From NCBI GenBank assembly GCA_025769875.1, contig JAGFNK010000221.1:1-64000 (forward strand): a DNA stretch of 64,000 bases, read 5' to 3'. The notes beneath the pieces were generated by a model, which saw nothing but the letters and a program-made list of their open reading frames with translations, had not been told where the DNA came from and searched no databases. Made by a program: the position numbers and the translations under genes. Shown here piece by piece: positions 20,076 through 31,874 of the stretch (its first letter is position 1; the number at the start of each line of letters is the position of its first letter). The stretch comes from Russula earlei. Its lineage: Eukaryota > Basidiomycota > Agaricomycetes > Russulales > Russulaceae.

Positions 20076-23000
20076 ATGGCAGCCAGTCGTTCAAATACCC
20101 CCGCTTCAAATATCCGCCCTCCGCATCCTAAATCTACTTTTACCATTGAAGAATGGGAAGCCAAAGCTCCGCTGGGAGACGCTGAGACCAAAAGCGTCGC
20201 GTCAATCAAGGCGGCCAGCGAGCGGAGACCCCCCTTTCAACTGTCTATATCCAAGGTCTGTGCATCATATGTCCCGCGTAGTTCTTCGATAACCTCACAC
20301 ACATCGTCACAGTCTCCGCAAGAGGTTTCCGTATCACGCCCCTCAACTCCCCAACCACGCGTCAAGCTTTGTCCTGGCTCGCGCCCTTCCACTCCAGTCT
20401 CGCGTCCACCAGCCGTTGCACACGCGCACGCGCTTAATCCAAAGCAGCCTGTCCAGACCCCCCAGCAATTTTATGATTGGTTTGCGCTGATTGACCGCTC
20501 TGTGGCGCATAGCCAAGAGGCCCACTTCCGACAGCATCTCTTGCGTGTTTCGGAACACCTCGAGATGTGCGACAGGCTAGTCGGGCGCATCGACCAGGTC
20601 GATGTAGAGGTTTCCAGTATGCTGGAGAAGTGGAGAAGTGTCGAGGAAGGTGGAAAAAACCTTCAGGACGCCAGTCAAAAGTTGCTGGATGAACGGGTGC
20701 GTCCTCTTTGACTCATGCGGTCTCTCGCACCGCGACGCCCACAAAGAATTGACCGTGTATCGTCGAAAAGGACCAATTGGTGGAACTTCAAGGGACCATT
20801 GGCACCGCTTTGGAATACTTCCAGGAGTTAGAACACGCGACACGTCTACTTAATCATCCTGGCGAGTCTCTCGTCCTCCAGACAGACTTCCTCTATATGG
20901 TCGAGCGCGTCGACATTTGCATCGAGTTTCTCAAGTCCCACGTATGGCTGGTATTTTGTGTCTGATTGCACCCATCTTACTCCCCGAGACAGCGAAATTA
21001 CAAAGAAGCAGAAGTATATCTCTTGCGCTTCCAGCAATGTATGACAAGGGCAATGACACTGATCAAAATGTACTTCGTCGGTTCGCTCCGAGCGCTCACG
21101 CAGGACGTTTCGCGACGGCTCTTCGATCAGGTCCGCTCTGGCGATGCTTTTGACGTTTCCTTTCCCTCATCTTGATCTGTTCACAGGAGGTTTCTGATAC
21201 CGCACAAATGCATCTCCTTTACACACGTTTCTCGACGGTGGCCGGACAGCTTGCGCCACTTCTTGGAGAATTCGAGCGCCGCGCCCGTGCACATCCTGAA
21301 GAGCTGGGGGCTCTACTTTCCGAATGTCACTCCGCGTACTTTAGCGCACGCAAGAACCTGCTTGTTTCACGTCTTACTGAGCAGATCCGTGGATTGGATC
21401 CCACAAGGACTGAACTTGTGGAGCTGGTGCGCTTGCCTTTTGCCTTTTTGCGTTGTACTCCTGAAAGTCAAAATTGTCACCTCATCTGCACCGCTTGTAG
21501 ACGCGTGCCGGTTGTAGCTACTTGAAGCAGCTTTGTACTGAAGAGTTTGACCTTTATCGGGCTTTTTTCAGCTCTGGAAAGGAGCATCTCTAGTGCGCCT
21601 TTTCTTTCTTTTCCATTTAAGCGAGGCATAACTACTCTCCATCTAGTCAGTACTTGGAAACGTTATGTGACTATCTCTACGATGATCTACGACCTCGCAT
21701 CCTACACGAACCTCGGCTTACCGTCCTCTGCGAGGTCTGCACCGTGCTTCAGGCACTCATGGTGCTCGATCAACCACTTGATGACGAGATCGAGGAAGAT
21801 GGAGAGACGACTGACGAACTTGGCCGGCTACATATTCGTCATCTATTACAGATGGTATTACAGGATGCACAGACGAGACTGTTTTTCAAGGCACAAGCCG
21901 TAATTCAGTCCGAGATACGGTACTATACGCCAACTGCCCAGGATCTGGCATACCCAGATAAGCTTGTTGGTGAGATTTCCCTCACAACAATCTATTCTCT
22001 CTGAAGGTGTGTAGCCGCTCGAGGACCAACGACGGCGTATGAAATTCGTGAGAAGCAGAGCATCAGCCGTCTGTTCGAAGGCCCTGGACTCAATCAGCGG
22101 GAAACAGTGGTTCCCAACTCTTGCTAAGACTGTCTGGGTACTCTCGCAGTTGCACGACTATGTTCAGGCAAGCCGCAAACGCTACCTTATTCCGTAAATT
22201 CTGAGCACAGTACAAACTCCTTATAGCCGGCGATCTTTAATGACCTTGCGCAGGAGGCCGTCAGTCTGTGTCACGCCTCATTGATTACTGCGGCAGACAC
22301 GCTCAGAGTAAAAAGCGCGTTTGATGGACAGCTCTTTCTCGTCCGCCATTTCCTTATTCTTAGGGAGATCACTCGCAACCTCGATGTCGCGCAGAAGGCC
22401 GAGCCCAAGGGAAGTGACGTTGGCGGGAGTGCCGATTCGTTTAGCGTAGCAGGTGAGCGCAGCCCCGTGGACATTGATATCAGGTTCTCAAATAAGCGTG
22501 CATGGCATCCTAGACACTGTATCTTCTGTTTTGTCGCGTACATCGACGCTCCTTCCCGGCTCGCTGTTCACGTCCCTGGGCGTCATGCGTGCCGAACACC
22601 TTGCGGATGCAAAACGAGTACGAGTTTTTGTCAAGCGGTTTTCGTTCTTGCGACTTACACCCATGTTCACATTCTGTGTCGCCACTGCAGGGAATAGATC
22701 AGGACCTGAAGCGCGCCTGCGAGGCCGTCATCTCCATGGCATCTGAACCACTCTGCGCACCCCTGCGCGCGTTCACGGGCCGCCCTGCCTCCCCTGCTGA
22801 AGCGGCCGTGCTGGACGAGGCGTTCCGAGGTGCGTGCGCGCGAGACTTGCGCGCGAATATTGCCCGTGTCCGTCTGTATGTGCCGGATGCGCGCACTGCG
22901 GCAGTGCTCGTGCAGCATGCTGTAGACCGTGTCGAGGACACATATTCTGCATTTCGGATCGCAGCCAGACAGGTGGGGACGCGTGTGGCGGTAGGCGAGA

Positions 23001-23095
23001 ACGGGTTGATGGACGACGAACATCTAAAACAGGTGTTAAAAGATGCTTGTGGAGAAGAGTTGGACGGGAAGGATCCTCCGTCAGGGCAGAGTTAG
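20076..23095 (+). CDS. COG3: Conserved oligomeric Golgi complex subunit 3
   Basis: Exons 20076-20696, 20771-20941, 20993-21130, 21187-21426, 21501-21592, 21647-21969, 22015-22167, 22227-22452, 22484-22617, 22691-23095, about 833 aa. Sec34/Cog3 signatures: QFYDWF, LVELQGTIGTALEYF, YMVERVD.CIEFL, NYKEAEVYLLRFQQC, LRPRILHE, EIREKQSISRLFEGP, AIFNDLAQEAV, LDGQLFLVRH-like and the end block DLKRACEAVI. COG tethers intra-Golgi retrograde vesicles. Oddities: the intron at 22168-22226 is GC-AG; the one at 22453-22483 is only 31 nt; exon 1 holds a possible 57-nt stopless intron (20254-20310, in frame either way); and exon 7 has one extra base near 22104-22110, just before the conserved WFPTLAK, which breaks the frame. 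Confidence 0.9.
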
Positions 23096-23221
23096 CAGTA
23101 CCTCCTCTTCCATTGTAGCATCACACGCGATCACGTGCGTGTATCTCGCGCGTTCAAGAACGTTGGAGTTGAAAACGTTGGAGTTGAACGCTCCTTCATA
23201 CCACGCCAGAGCCAGACTCGA

Positions 23222-25280
23222 ATGGTTGCTAGGAAAAGTTCTTCACACAGTGCTGATGTTGACCTTTCCGTTAGCAGAATAAATAGGCTCCTACGACCGC
23301 TCCGGAACAAGTGTGCAATCTTCGCGTTTGCAATATCCCGCCCGTCTACTAGTAGCTCCGCGGTACCTATAACCTACGGATCTGGCTCTTTACCACCACT
23401 AGATGCGCGTGTCCCACCCCCCCTAGACGTGCTGCAGGATTCAAAGCTGGTCATCTTGCACGCGCACCAGGAGAGCAGGTCCTCCGGTGCTCTTGCACGG
23501 CAAATCTTTGCTGTGACGAACGCGTATCGCAATGTGGTCCAGGCGGCTGTTCCGGGAGGACCAGATGGGAGCCGTCGGAACGTTCTACCCCTGACCGATA
23601 TCTGTGCAGCGTCAGTTGGGAGGAACATCAGGAGGGAGGTCGCGCAATGCCTAGCCGCGTCTGAGGGAGAACCGGACGAAACCGGGGAGACAGCTCTCGT
23701 CGATGAGACATACGAATCTGTTCCCATGCGCTTTCGAAAGTACGTTATAGCCCTCTGCGCATAACGGGCCGAAGGACAACTCACTGCCCACAGCTGGACA
23801 CTCATTACGCACGCGACATCTGAAATCGTTGACACCTGTCCCGGTCACCCCATGCTCGTGCTCAGTCTACTCGGAGTGGCGTTGACCCATGGCCTCTACA
23901 CTGAATCCAAGACATTTCTTCGCCTATTCCTCGCCACTTTGATACGATCTCCACGCCCCGGCATACCACCTCCTATCACCCATCCCTTGTATTTTTCGTA
24001 CCTCGTGGGATTGTGTGACGAATGGACTCGCCTGGCCCCGGGTCGGTTTGCGGATCTATTTACACATCAGGTCCTTTGCGGCAGTTACGTTGGAGGTACT
24101 CGCAGAGCACGGTTCCACAGCAGCATGGACGTGCAAGTCGATCACCCGTCTGGTGCAACTACTGCGCACCCAAGACTTTGGTTGTTTCCTCGCCTTCCTA
24201 CATGGGCTAGTTGAAACACTTGCGGTGCGCCCAGATCACTTAGTCCGTGGCTGTGACGATCATATGCTGCTTCCGCGCCTTGCAAAATGGACAGGTGTTG
24301 TCACGTCTGACTTCTTCTCCGTCGGCCATGAAGAGCGCAGCGGCGCTGACCACGCACCTCTGTTCCACTCGATCATCGACATCCTCGCTTCTGCCCATGA
24401 TGCCGGGCTTCATCTCCCCACCATCGACGACGACGGCAAAGACGACGACAACGACGTCCGGGATCAGCAGGCCGCGCTGGTCTGCGTAGCTACCCACTGT
24501 CTCTCCTCGCCACTCTTCCCCATCATCAGCGCCTCACATCGGCGTGCCGCCCTCGCGCTCTTGCGCGACGTTGTACCACGCTCGACAACCTTCGATGCCA
24601 TCGCGGGCCAGCCCCTCGCGCGCTCTCGCGTCCTAGCAGGTGCCTTGCGCGCGCACAACCTCGGATCACTCGAACGAGCGTTCTGGGCTTGCGCCGTCAA
24701 GCACTCGTCGCCCTCATCCCGCGTGGATCCCGAACTCCGCCGGGCGCTCGACGACGCGTCTGAGCGGGGACGGACAAAGACGGGCGCGAGTCGGCGCCAG
24801 ATGCGCAGGGCAGGGTCGGCACGATCGCCGCCGAGGAAGAGGGCACGTCGCGATATCCCGCGGCGGCGGCTGCCCTCACCTTCACCATCGTCTTCATCTT
24901 CATCTTCATCTTCATCGACGTCCATGTCGTCGACGCCATCTCTGCTGTCATCCTCATCCTCGTGGTCTGCGAGGTCGCTTTCGGGGTGCGAGACCCCTGG
25001 AGAGATGGCCTGTTGTCCTTCTGAGGACGAGGAAAGGACCGGAAGATCCTGCACGGCGATGGGATCATGTGGCGATTTTAGGTCGGTGCTCGCGGACGCG
25101 CTCAAGATGCGGAAGGACCTGAAGGCGGAGCGGCGTCGTGATTCCCTCCGTGCTCCATGCAGCTGTGACCGCTCTGAATCATTAGAAAGTGGTTATAGCC
25201 GTGAAGAAGAAAATGCGGCGGCCACTCTGCCGAGCGAAGGTGATGTCTTGGACATGTTTGCGTACGACGATCCTGTCTGA
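23222..25280 (+). CDS. Unknown basidiomycete protein, Ser/Arg-rich C-terminus
   Basis: Exons 23222-23739 and 23794-25280; about 667 aa after removing one extra base near 24069-24072. Start chosen at the ATG giving MVARKSSS, with the helical INRLLRPLRNKC following. The N-terminal two-thirds is helical and hydrophobic-patterned (LLGVALTHGLY, FSYLVGLCDEW, LAGALRAHNLGSLERAFWACA), consistent with a globular alpha-helical protein. After about 24760 come basic RS-like segments, a run of serines encoded by a TCTTCA microsatellite (about 24885-24920), and an acidic tail ending DMFAYDDPV. No family recognised and no function proposed. It lies 126 bp downstream of COG3 on the same strand. Confidence 0.75.
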
Positions 25281-26033
25281 GCACACGAACGAATCATCTA
25301 TCAGAACATTCCATCAGCGCAGTTGGTTCTTGATCGTTTCATCGATCTGTGTTATTGCAACTTGACTATGGTACTTTATGGCACAATAATTGGCACATTA
25401 CCTAGAGCTCTCTCTCAAACTGCCCGGCATCAAAAGAATTTTTACGAGTTTCCCCTGATGCATCACGATACCATACTTCTCCAGCCTGGGTTCTGGGCCC
25501 CGTACCTTCGAAGGGACGCGGATGGCGTGGCAAAGTACACTCCCTGCACGCTGGATGACTAGATGACTGTAACGGGGCCACCGAGAAAGCGGGCCTTGTG
25601 CCTATTCAGGCCCACTGTGCCATTGCCATCCGGACGTCTGATGCGATGAGAAAGATGATTCGGTGATCTCAACTCGAAAGCTGATTGACATACGTGAATT
25701 CCCATGGTATGAAAGTGTGATATCGCGTCGCATCATGCGATCGACATTACTGTTTGTGATGGCTATCGGCAGCAGGAAGATGCACCGGAACCAAGTCCTG
25801 CTTGCTCGATCAATTTAAGTGATGGCCTTATGAGGACAGGATACTTATGGAGCCACATGAACGATGACCGGGCTTCCTCATCCAGGTTTAAGATTCCGTC
25901 CTGGAGCTTCAGGCAAAGTTGAATCGGAAGTGGGCACAACCCAGGATTGTGCCCATCGCCTCATCGATTCGATAACCACCCTCCTCCCGGACGACGGGCC
26001 GAAACCTCCGGAGAACCATTCCCCCCGAAAACC
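25281..26033. other. Intergenic, no supported gene
   Basis: About 750 bp between two plus-strand genes; short frames only. Confidence 0.5.
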
Positions 26034-26493
26034 ATGTCGTCGTTCAAGCCAAAGTTAGCCAAGGCAGCGACAGACCCTCCCCTCACTCTTGAAGACACGC
26101 TGCACGACCTCGCAGTGATACGCGCATCCGACATCGACCTGGCCGCCATTCTCGCCTCGGCGAAGCCAGCAGAGCCAAGCCCATTGGCTCCATCGCCTGC
26201 GGACGCGTCCGTCGCCCGTTCTCACGAGTTCACGCAGGCGGCGCGCGCCGCGATCAAAATCAAGAATAGGGGGGACGTGGAGGCACAGGGGGGAACGCGT
26301 GAACGATGTGAGGGGACAACTGGAAGAAGTGGTGGAAGGTTTGTTGGAGAATTCTACTTCTACTCTTGGGAGCCAAGAGCGTGATGCGGTGAAGAAGCCG
26401 AATGATCGGGAAATGGTCGAAATGGGGTTGGTCCCGTCCCTGCTGGATAGTCGGTTGCGCCCACATGCGATGATGGCGGCGGTTAGGCTTTGA
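26034..26493 (+). CDS. Unknown small helical protein
   Basis: One exon, 152 aa if one G of the six-G run at about 26288-26293 is removed; as given, the frame breaks there. Both halves look coding: MSSFKPKLAK, then LEDTLHDLAVIRASDIDLAAILA, Ala/Pro-rich linker, HEFTQAARAAIKIKN and, after the break, VNDVRGQLEEVVEGLLE. Mostly amphipathic helix with heptad character, so it may be a subunit of a coiled-coil complex; no family named. A homopolymer miscount is the simplest explanation for the break. Confidence 0.6.
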
Positions 26494-26989
26494 TAACGAG
26501 CTCCGTTGGATGGTCCGCTCGATTGTACATAATACCGATGTCTCCGTCATGTACGAGGACACAGCTATTGTGTGACTCACTCATCTCATTGGCGTTAGTG
26601 TGAATACGCTAGCAAGAAAAATTTATCACGTTGCCACGAGGCTACCTCGAGGTCAGAATGACGGGGGATTGTTGGGCGAGGGGGAGGGTGATGCTGGTGT
26701 GCGTGAAGCATGCGTCTGATACGCGTGTTGGACGTGAGGCTAGGCCATAGCAGGCGTAGCATGGCTCACCACAGTCGAGTCGGGCATCACCGCAAGGAGT
26801 CGGCGGGCGCGGAACGGCGGTGTCCTCGGGAAAAACGTATAATAAGGGCGCGGACGCCTCTCACGCGTCTTTGCGTTGCCAGTTGCCAGGCCCGTCACGG
26901 CGTGGATCGTTCCTAACCTTCTTCTCTTTCGTTCTCTTTCATCGCTTTCTTGACCGCGGCCCTGTGACGACACAACACTGACACCGACC
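26494..26989. promoter_or_regulatory. Upstream region of the ABC transporter
   Basis: About 500 bp without a gene. A TATAATAA-like element lies near 26837-26844 followed by a CT-rich leader (26915-26955) before the ATG at 26990. Confidence 0.4.
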
Positions 26990-29900
26990 ATGTTCGCGGC
27001 GACAACTGTCGCGATTGATCCCGCGCTGTTCACCCTCAGGGTCATCTCCCCTTCACTCGTCCTCCTAACCACCCTCTCTCTCTTCACAGCACGACCCTCG
27101 CCACCTCCCTCGCCCTCTCCAATCGTCTCTGTTACTGTCGCCGCTCATATCCCCCGTCGTGGTCTTATATTGCCCTGTCTGTCCTTCTCGTCCTTTATCT
27201 ATCTTTTTGATGGTCTTGCTTTCGTCATTTATGCCATCATCAACAAGTACTGGCCTCAGCGTACAGGTATTGAGATCAATGCGCTTGTCGGTCTCGTCGC
27301 ATTCGCTGGTCTCGCCGCATTGGGAAGCTGGAAAGATGTTCAGGGTGTCGACGTCTGGTTGCTCAAACGGATAAAGGTTTCCGTGTTTCTCTCCCTCGCC
27401 CTCGATGTCGCACAAGTGCTCCTTTATGGAGCCTCGATGCCCAAAGACCGTATGTAATTCTTTCCTCTTCGTACTTTCCCTCGGAGCTTAACGCTCTTCA
27501 TGACGACAGACCTCCCTCATCCTTATCCATTTCCGTATGACGCTGAAACCTTACTTCATTTTACCTTACCAATCTTGCGCATTCTTCTTCTCGTCATCTT
27601 ATTCTTCGCCTTGATCAATCCCGTCGTTACGTATACCGAAGTTTTGTCCCCTGATGACATGCTTGACTATCAGCCGACATCAGCTTCCCTCCTCCTTCCA
27701 CAAGAACGCGTTGACCCCCCTAGGGGCCTGGGTCTCAATGTCCCTGGTGTAAATAAGTACGGGACGTTTGACAATGCTTCATTTTCTTCGTCACAACCCT
27801 CGGATTCCGAGGCACCAGACGGCGCCCCGGTCAGGAGCCAGGTACGTCTGTCTTCTTGTTACCTTGCAAGTGAGTTCCTCATCCCGTTTTCACAGCCTGC
27901 GCCCAAGGAAAAGCAGGTCGACTTTGATCCAACCTGGACCGAGATGCTCAGGCGCTTACGCCACATCACCCCCTACCTTTGGCCATCGAAAAGTCGACCC
28001 TTGCAATTCACCGCCGTATGTCCTGATCACTCCCGACTGACTACTAAACTTTGTGCTCATATTCCATCCTAGTTTCTCTGCGTACTCATACTTGGCCTTG
28101 GCCGATTAGTGAATATCACGGTCCCTTCCCTTCTCGCAGAGCTTGTATACGTATTTGGGCAGGGCGTCACCAACCCTCCTTGGCAACTCTTGTTTGGTTA
28201 TGTCGGTCTACGTTTCCTTCAGGGTAGCGGCGGCCTACCGGCGCTTCTTGATGTAAGCTTGACTTCGTTGGCCTACCGGACAGCTTTGAACCCGCTATCA
28301 CCAGTTTCTTTGGTCCCCCGTGATGCAATACTCGGATCGTGGTGCGTTGTACGGAACCTTGAAGTAAATCTGTCTCTTATCATCTTCTATAGAAATGTCT
28401 CAATTGTCATTCAATCACCTCCTTCACCTTTCCTTCGAGTGGCATACCCATCGGAAGACTGGTGAAGTGCTTCGGATTCTTGATCGTGGTGCCGCTATCA
28501 ACAACGCTATTCAAGTACGAATACCTTGTATTTTATCTGATAGCAGCAGCGCTTACCTTTCTTTGACAGCTTTTGCTCTTCGACATCATCCCCACATTCG
28601 TCGATATCGCGGCGGCGCTCGTCGTGTTTACAATCAAGCTTGATTGGATGCTTGCAGTTGTCATTTTTTTCGTCTTGTCTGCATATGGTGTGTCTCGGAT
28701 GTCTTGCTTAATTTTCGTATGCGCGCTCAACCCTATTCAGTTGTGGCCAGTATCATTCTCACACGCTGGCGTACCCGGTTACGGCGGGCCATGAATGAAC
28801 GTGATACGGTTTGTCTACACATGCTATCCTCTCAAGCTCGCCACCTGAAGCATGTTACCAGATCACGCGTGGCATCCACACAGATTGTCTGCTCAATTAT
28901 GAGACTGTCAAGTATTTCAATGGTGAAGCGCATGAGGGTGAGCGTTATGGCGATTCCATCAGGAACTACCAAACGCTCGAGATCCGGGCCATTAGTGAGT
29001 GGGATGAGAGAAGGCCTTCTCTTTCCTCGTGCTGAAACTTTATACCCCAGGGGCGATGAACCTACTCAACCTAGTCCAGAATCTTATTATTGTGAGCACC
29101 CCGCGTCTCTCGTACGCTCATTCGTTCATGTATTGTTCCAGACCGTTGGGCTACTGGTCGGATCCATGATTGTCGCGCGTCGAATCGTAAATCATCAATT
29201 GGATCCTAGTTACTTCATCTACTTTATCACGTATCTGGCTCAAGTAAGCCTAACCATTCTGGCGCAATTCCACAATCCTTAACGTTCGAACAGCTCTACA
29301 GTCCACTCAACATGCTTGGATCAATGTATCGATCCATAAACCGATCGCTTCTGGATGCCGAAAGATTACTTCAGCTCCTCGATCACCCGACTGACATCAA
29401 CGATAAGCCTGACGCACCTGACCTGGTTGTCTCCGACGGCGAGATCGTATTCGGTGTGTGTTATTTTGTTCCTCTCCTGTAGTCGACTCAATATGTTTGC
29501 AGACAACGTCAGTTTTACGTACGATGGTCGCAAACCGGCAATACGTGGTGTTTCCTTCCGTGTCCCGAAGGGAGGATCTGTGGCCCTCGTCGGCGAGTCT
29601 GGAGCGGGGAAGTCGACGATCCTCCGTCTTCTCTACCGATTTTATGACCTGAAGGAGAATGAAGGTCGTATCTTGGTAGATGGACAAGATATCCGTGACG
29701 TGACGCAAGCAAGTCTGCGCAAGGCTGTCGGCGTAGTCCCGCAGGATGCCGTACTTTTCAACGCAAATATTGCTTACAATATCGGGTGTGTACTTTCGAC
29801 ATGCTACCGTATTTGGAGTGGGCGCTAATGTCGGGCGCTCCCCAGGTATGGTAAGTTGGGATCAAGTCTGGAGGAGGTAGAAGAAGCGGCCAAAGCGGCG

Positions 29901-31197
29901 CAGATGCACGACCGCATCATGTCTTTCCCTGCCAAGTATGAAACCGAGGTTGGCGAACGCGGCATTCGTCTTAGCGGGGGAGAGAAGCAACGTGTGGCTA
30001 TTGCGCGCACCCTGCTCAAGAATCCCCCGATTCTATTACTCGATGAGGCTACTAGGTTCTGTTCATATCCGACGGTGGCGGATCGGTGGCTGACTGATAC
30101 GTTATTATCAGCGCCCTAGACACTTCCACGGAACGTGACATCCAGAAAGCTCTGCAGAATCTCGTTCGCGGTCGTTCCTCGCTATCTATCGCACACCGAC
30201 TTTCGGTGAGTCTATTCTTGTAATCTAGAGCGCGGCGTCTGAGATACTTCGCTTATTATAGACTATTGCCAATGCAGACCTGTAAGTTGCCTTCTCTCCG
30301 CCATCCTTTGGCGTTTGTTGATGCAACGGCAGGATCCTTGTTCTCAAGGATGGCCAAATCATTGAACAGGGAAATCACGAGCAGCTTCTCAAACTCAATG
30401 GTGTTTTTGCGGGCATGTGGGCTGACCAGATGAACGCAGCAGGATGGTTACCTGTGGACGGCGTATTGAGGGAGGGAGTCGAAGGTTATCAGATTGACGA
30501 CCCTATTCCCTTGACTGATGACCTTGTGACTCCCGACATCGACGTTGCTCCCACGCAAGACACCGCAGAAGCCCCCGAGGCGCTCGTGAGGGAAACCGCG
30601 CCCGCTCAGGATACCGTTTTGGAAGGAACTAGGCCCCAGGGGTACCAGGGTACGCCGTCGGCTGGGACCCAAGTAGACGATGCTCCTGTCGCGTACCCTT
30701 CGTCAGGTGTAGGTGGGGTTCCTGCAAGCGATGTCGCTTCCTCTGCGGCCCTTCCCGTCTCCTTCCCGACGACCGATTCGGCACCCATTTCCTTCCCTCG
30801 CACATCCGATGAAAGTGCGTCGCAAACCGCTCCCTCAATCCCCCAAACAGCAGGTATCTCGTTCGCACAAGACATACCGACACCTGAGCGTACGGGCACT
30901 CCAGACCCCGATTCCGACACGAAGCGCAAGCGCATCTCCTCCCAAAACTTTCAGCGACTCGCACGGCGAATCTCCATATCGACGCGGCGAGCTGGGTCCG
31001 TATCTAACATCCCGATTCTGGGTAACCTTCGGCGTGATACGATATCTACTTCGGCATCAGCGCCGACGCAAGAGTCAACGGACGGTGACGCTGGACCCAA
31101 GGTGTCTTCGGAATCTCCGGCGGGGAGCGTTAACGAGACAGATAAGGACAAGACGAAAAAGGAGAAAGATAAGAAAAAGAAGAGGACCTTTATCTGA
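26990..31197 (+). CDS. ABC half-transporter, HMT1/ABCB6 type (vacuolar)
   Basis: Seventeen exons: 26990-27449, 27510-27841, 27896-28015, 28073-28252, 28305-28341, 28393-28514, 28570-28687, 28741-28808, 28862-28994, 29051-29091, 29142-29243, 29294-29453, 29503-29785, 29846-30055, 30112-30205, 30262-30281, 30333-31197. Total 1114 aa, all phases agree. An extra N-terminal membrane domain (several helices before about residue 210) precedes the six-helix core with MQYSDREMSQLSF and [11 protein letters not shown]. The NBD has Walker [11 protein letters not shown]-loop, signature LSGGEKQR, Walker [10 protein letters not shown] and the H-loop AHRLS. This matches fungal HMT1-like half transporters that move glutathione or phytochelatin conjugates into the vacuole for heavy-metal tolerance. 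Unusual is the long, Pro/Ser/Thr-rich C-terminal tail of about 250 aa ending in a Lys-rich patch and TFI. Confidence 0.92.
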
Positions 31198-31723
31198 GTG
31201 GTCGTTGTCTGCGCTGTATGGAACTGCCAGGAATCGCCCCATTATGTCCCTGTTCCGTTTTACTTCGTCTTCCATCTCATTCCTATTTTTGCTACCATTT
31301 TGATATTCACGACTGCGATGAAATCCAATGACTGATACTACCACTTCGTGCTATTCTGTGCGGAAAGGTCTTTCAGGCTTAAAGCCAAAGGGGGTACGCC
31401 CTGCTGACTTGTTAGAGCTCAGGGCCCATAACCTATTGGAGCTCTTCGAAACCGCCAGTCTCAACTTTCATTGACTCTGATCAGTTCTCGTGCCTTCTCT
31501 ACTACTTCCCTTCATTACTTCTATTCCCCATCTCGGACGCCTTCTCATTGGAGACCATCGACGCCCCTCCTCCCGCGTCAGTATCATCACTTCAGTATCA
31601 TCAGATTCCAGTCCCAATCATCAACGCCTCTCCTCCCGCGTCGATCTCTTCAGTTATCAAGTATCATCAAGGGTCTAGAATTGTGGCACAGTTGAAGCGG
31701 AGCTCGAAATGTGAGAAGGGGGG

Positions 31724-31730
31724 TATAAAA
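31724..31730 (+). promoter_or_regulatory. TATA box of RRM gene copy A
   Basis: TATAAAA in the context GGGGGTATAAAAAGTTTCG, about 145 bp before the start codon; the same element is kept in copy B. Confidence 0.7.
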
Positions 31731-31874
31731 AGTTTCGTTTCTTTCCACCCACCAGACCTGTTACGTTTCGCTCAGCGACGACCTACCTCGACGGTCCCGT
31801 TCTCGTTCTCGTTTCTGCCCCTTGTTTTCGGTTTCGGTCCATTCAGGTCTCGGTTTCATTGTATTATTGCAATC

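Noticed and set aside
24069..24093. A 25-nt GT-AG 'intron' that would fix the frame of the 23.2-kb gene (similar 13-, 19- and 22-nt ones fit other breaks)
   Set aside because: Too short to splice, and GT/AG pairs of the right length modulo 3 are frequent by chance; single-base indels are simpler.
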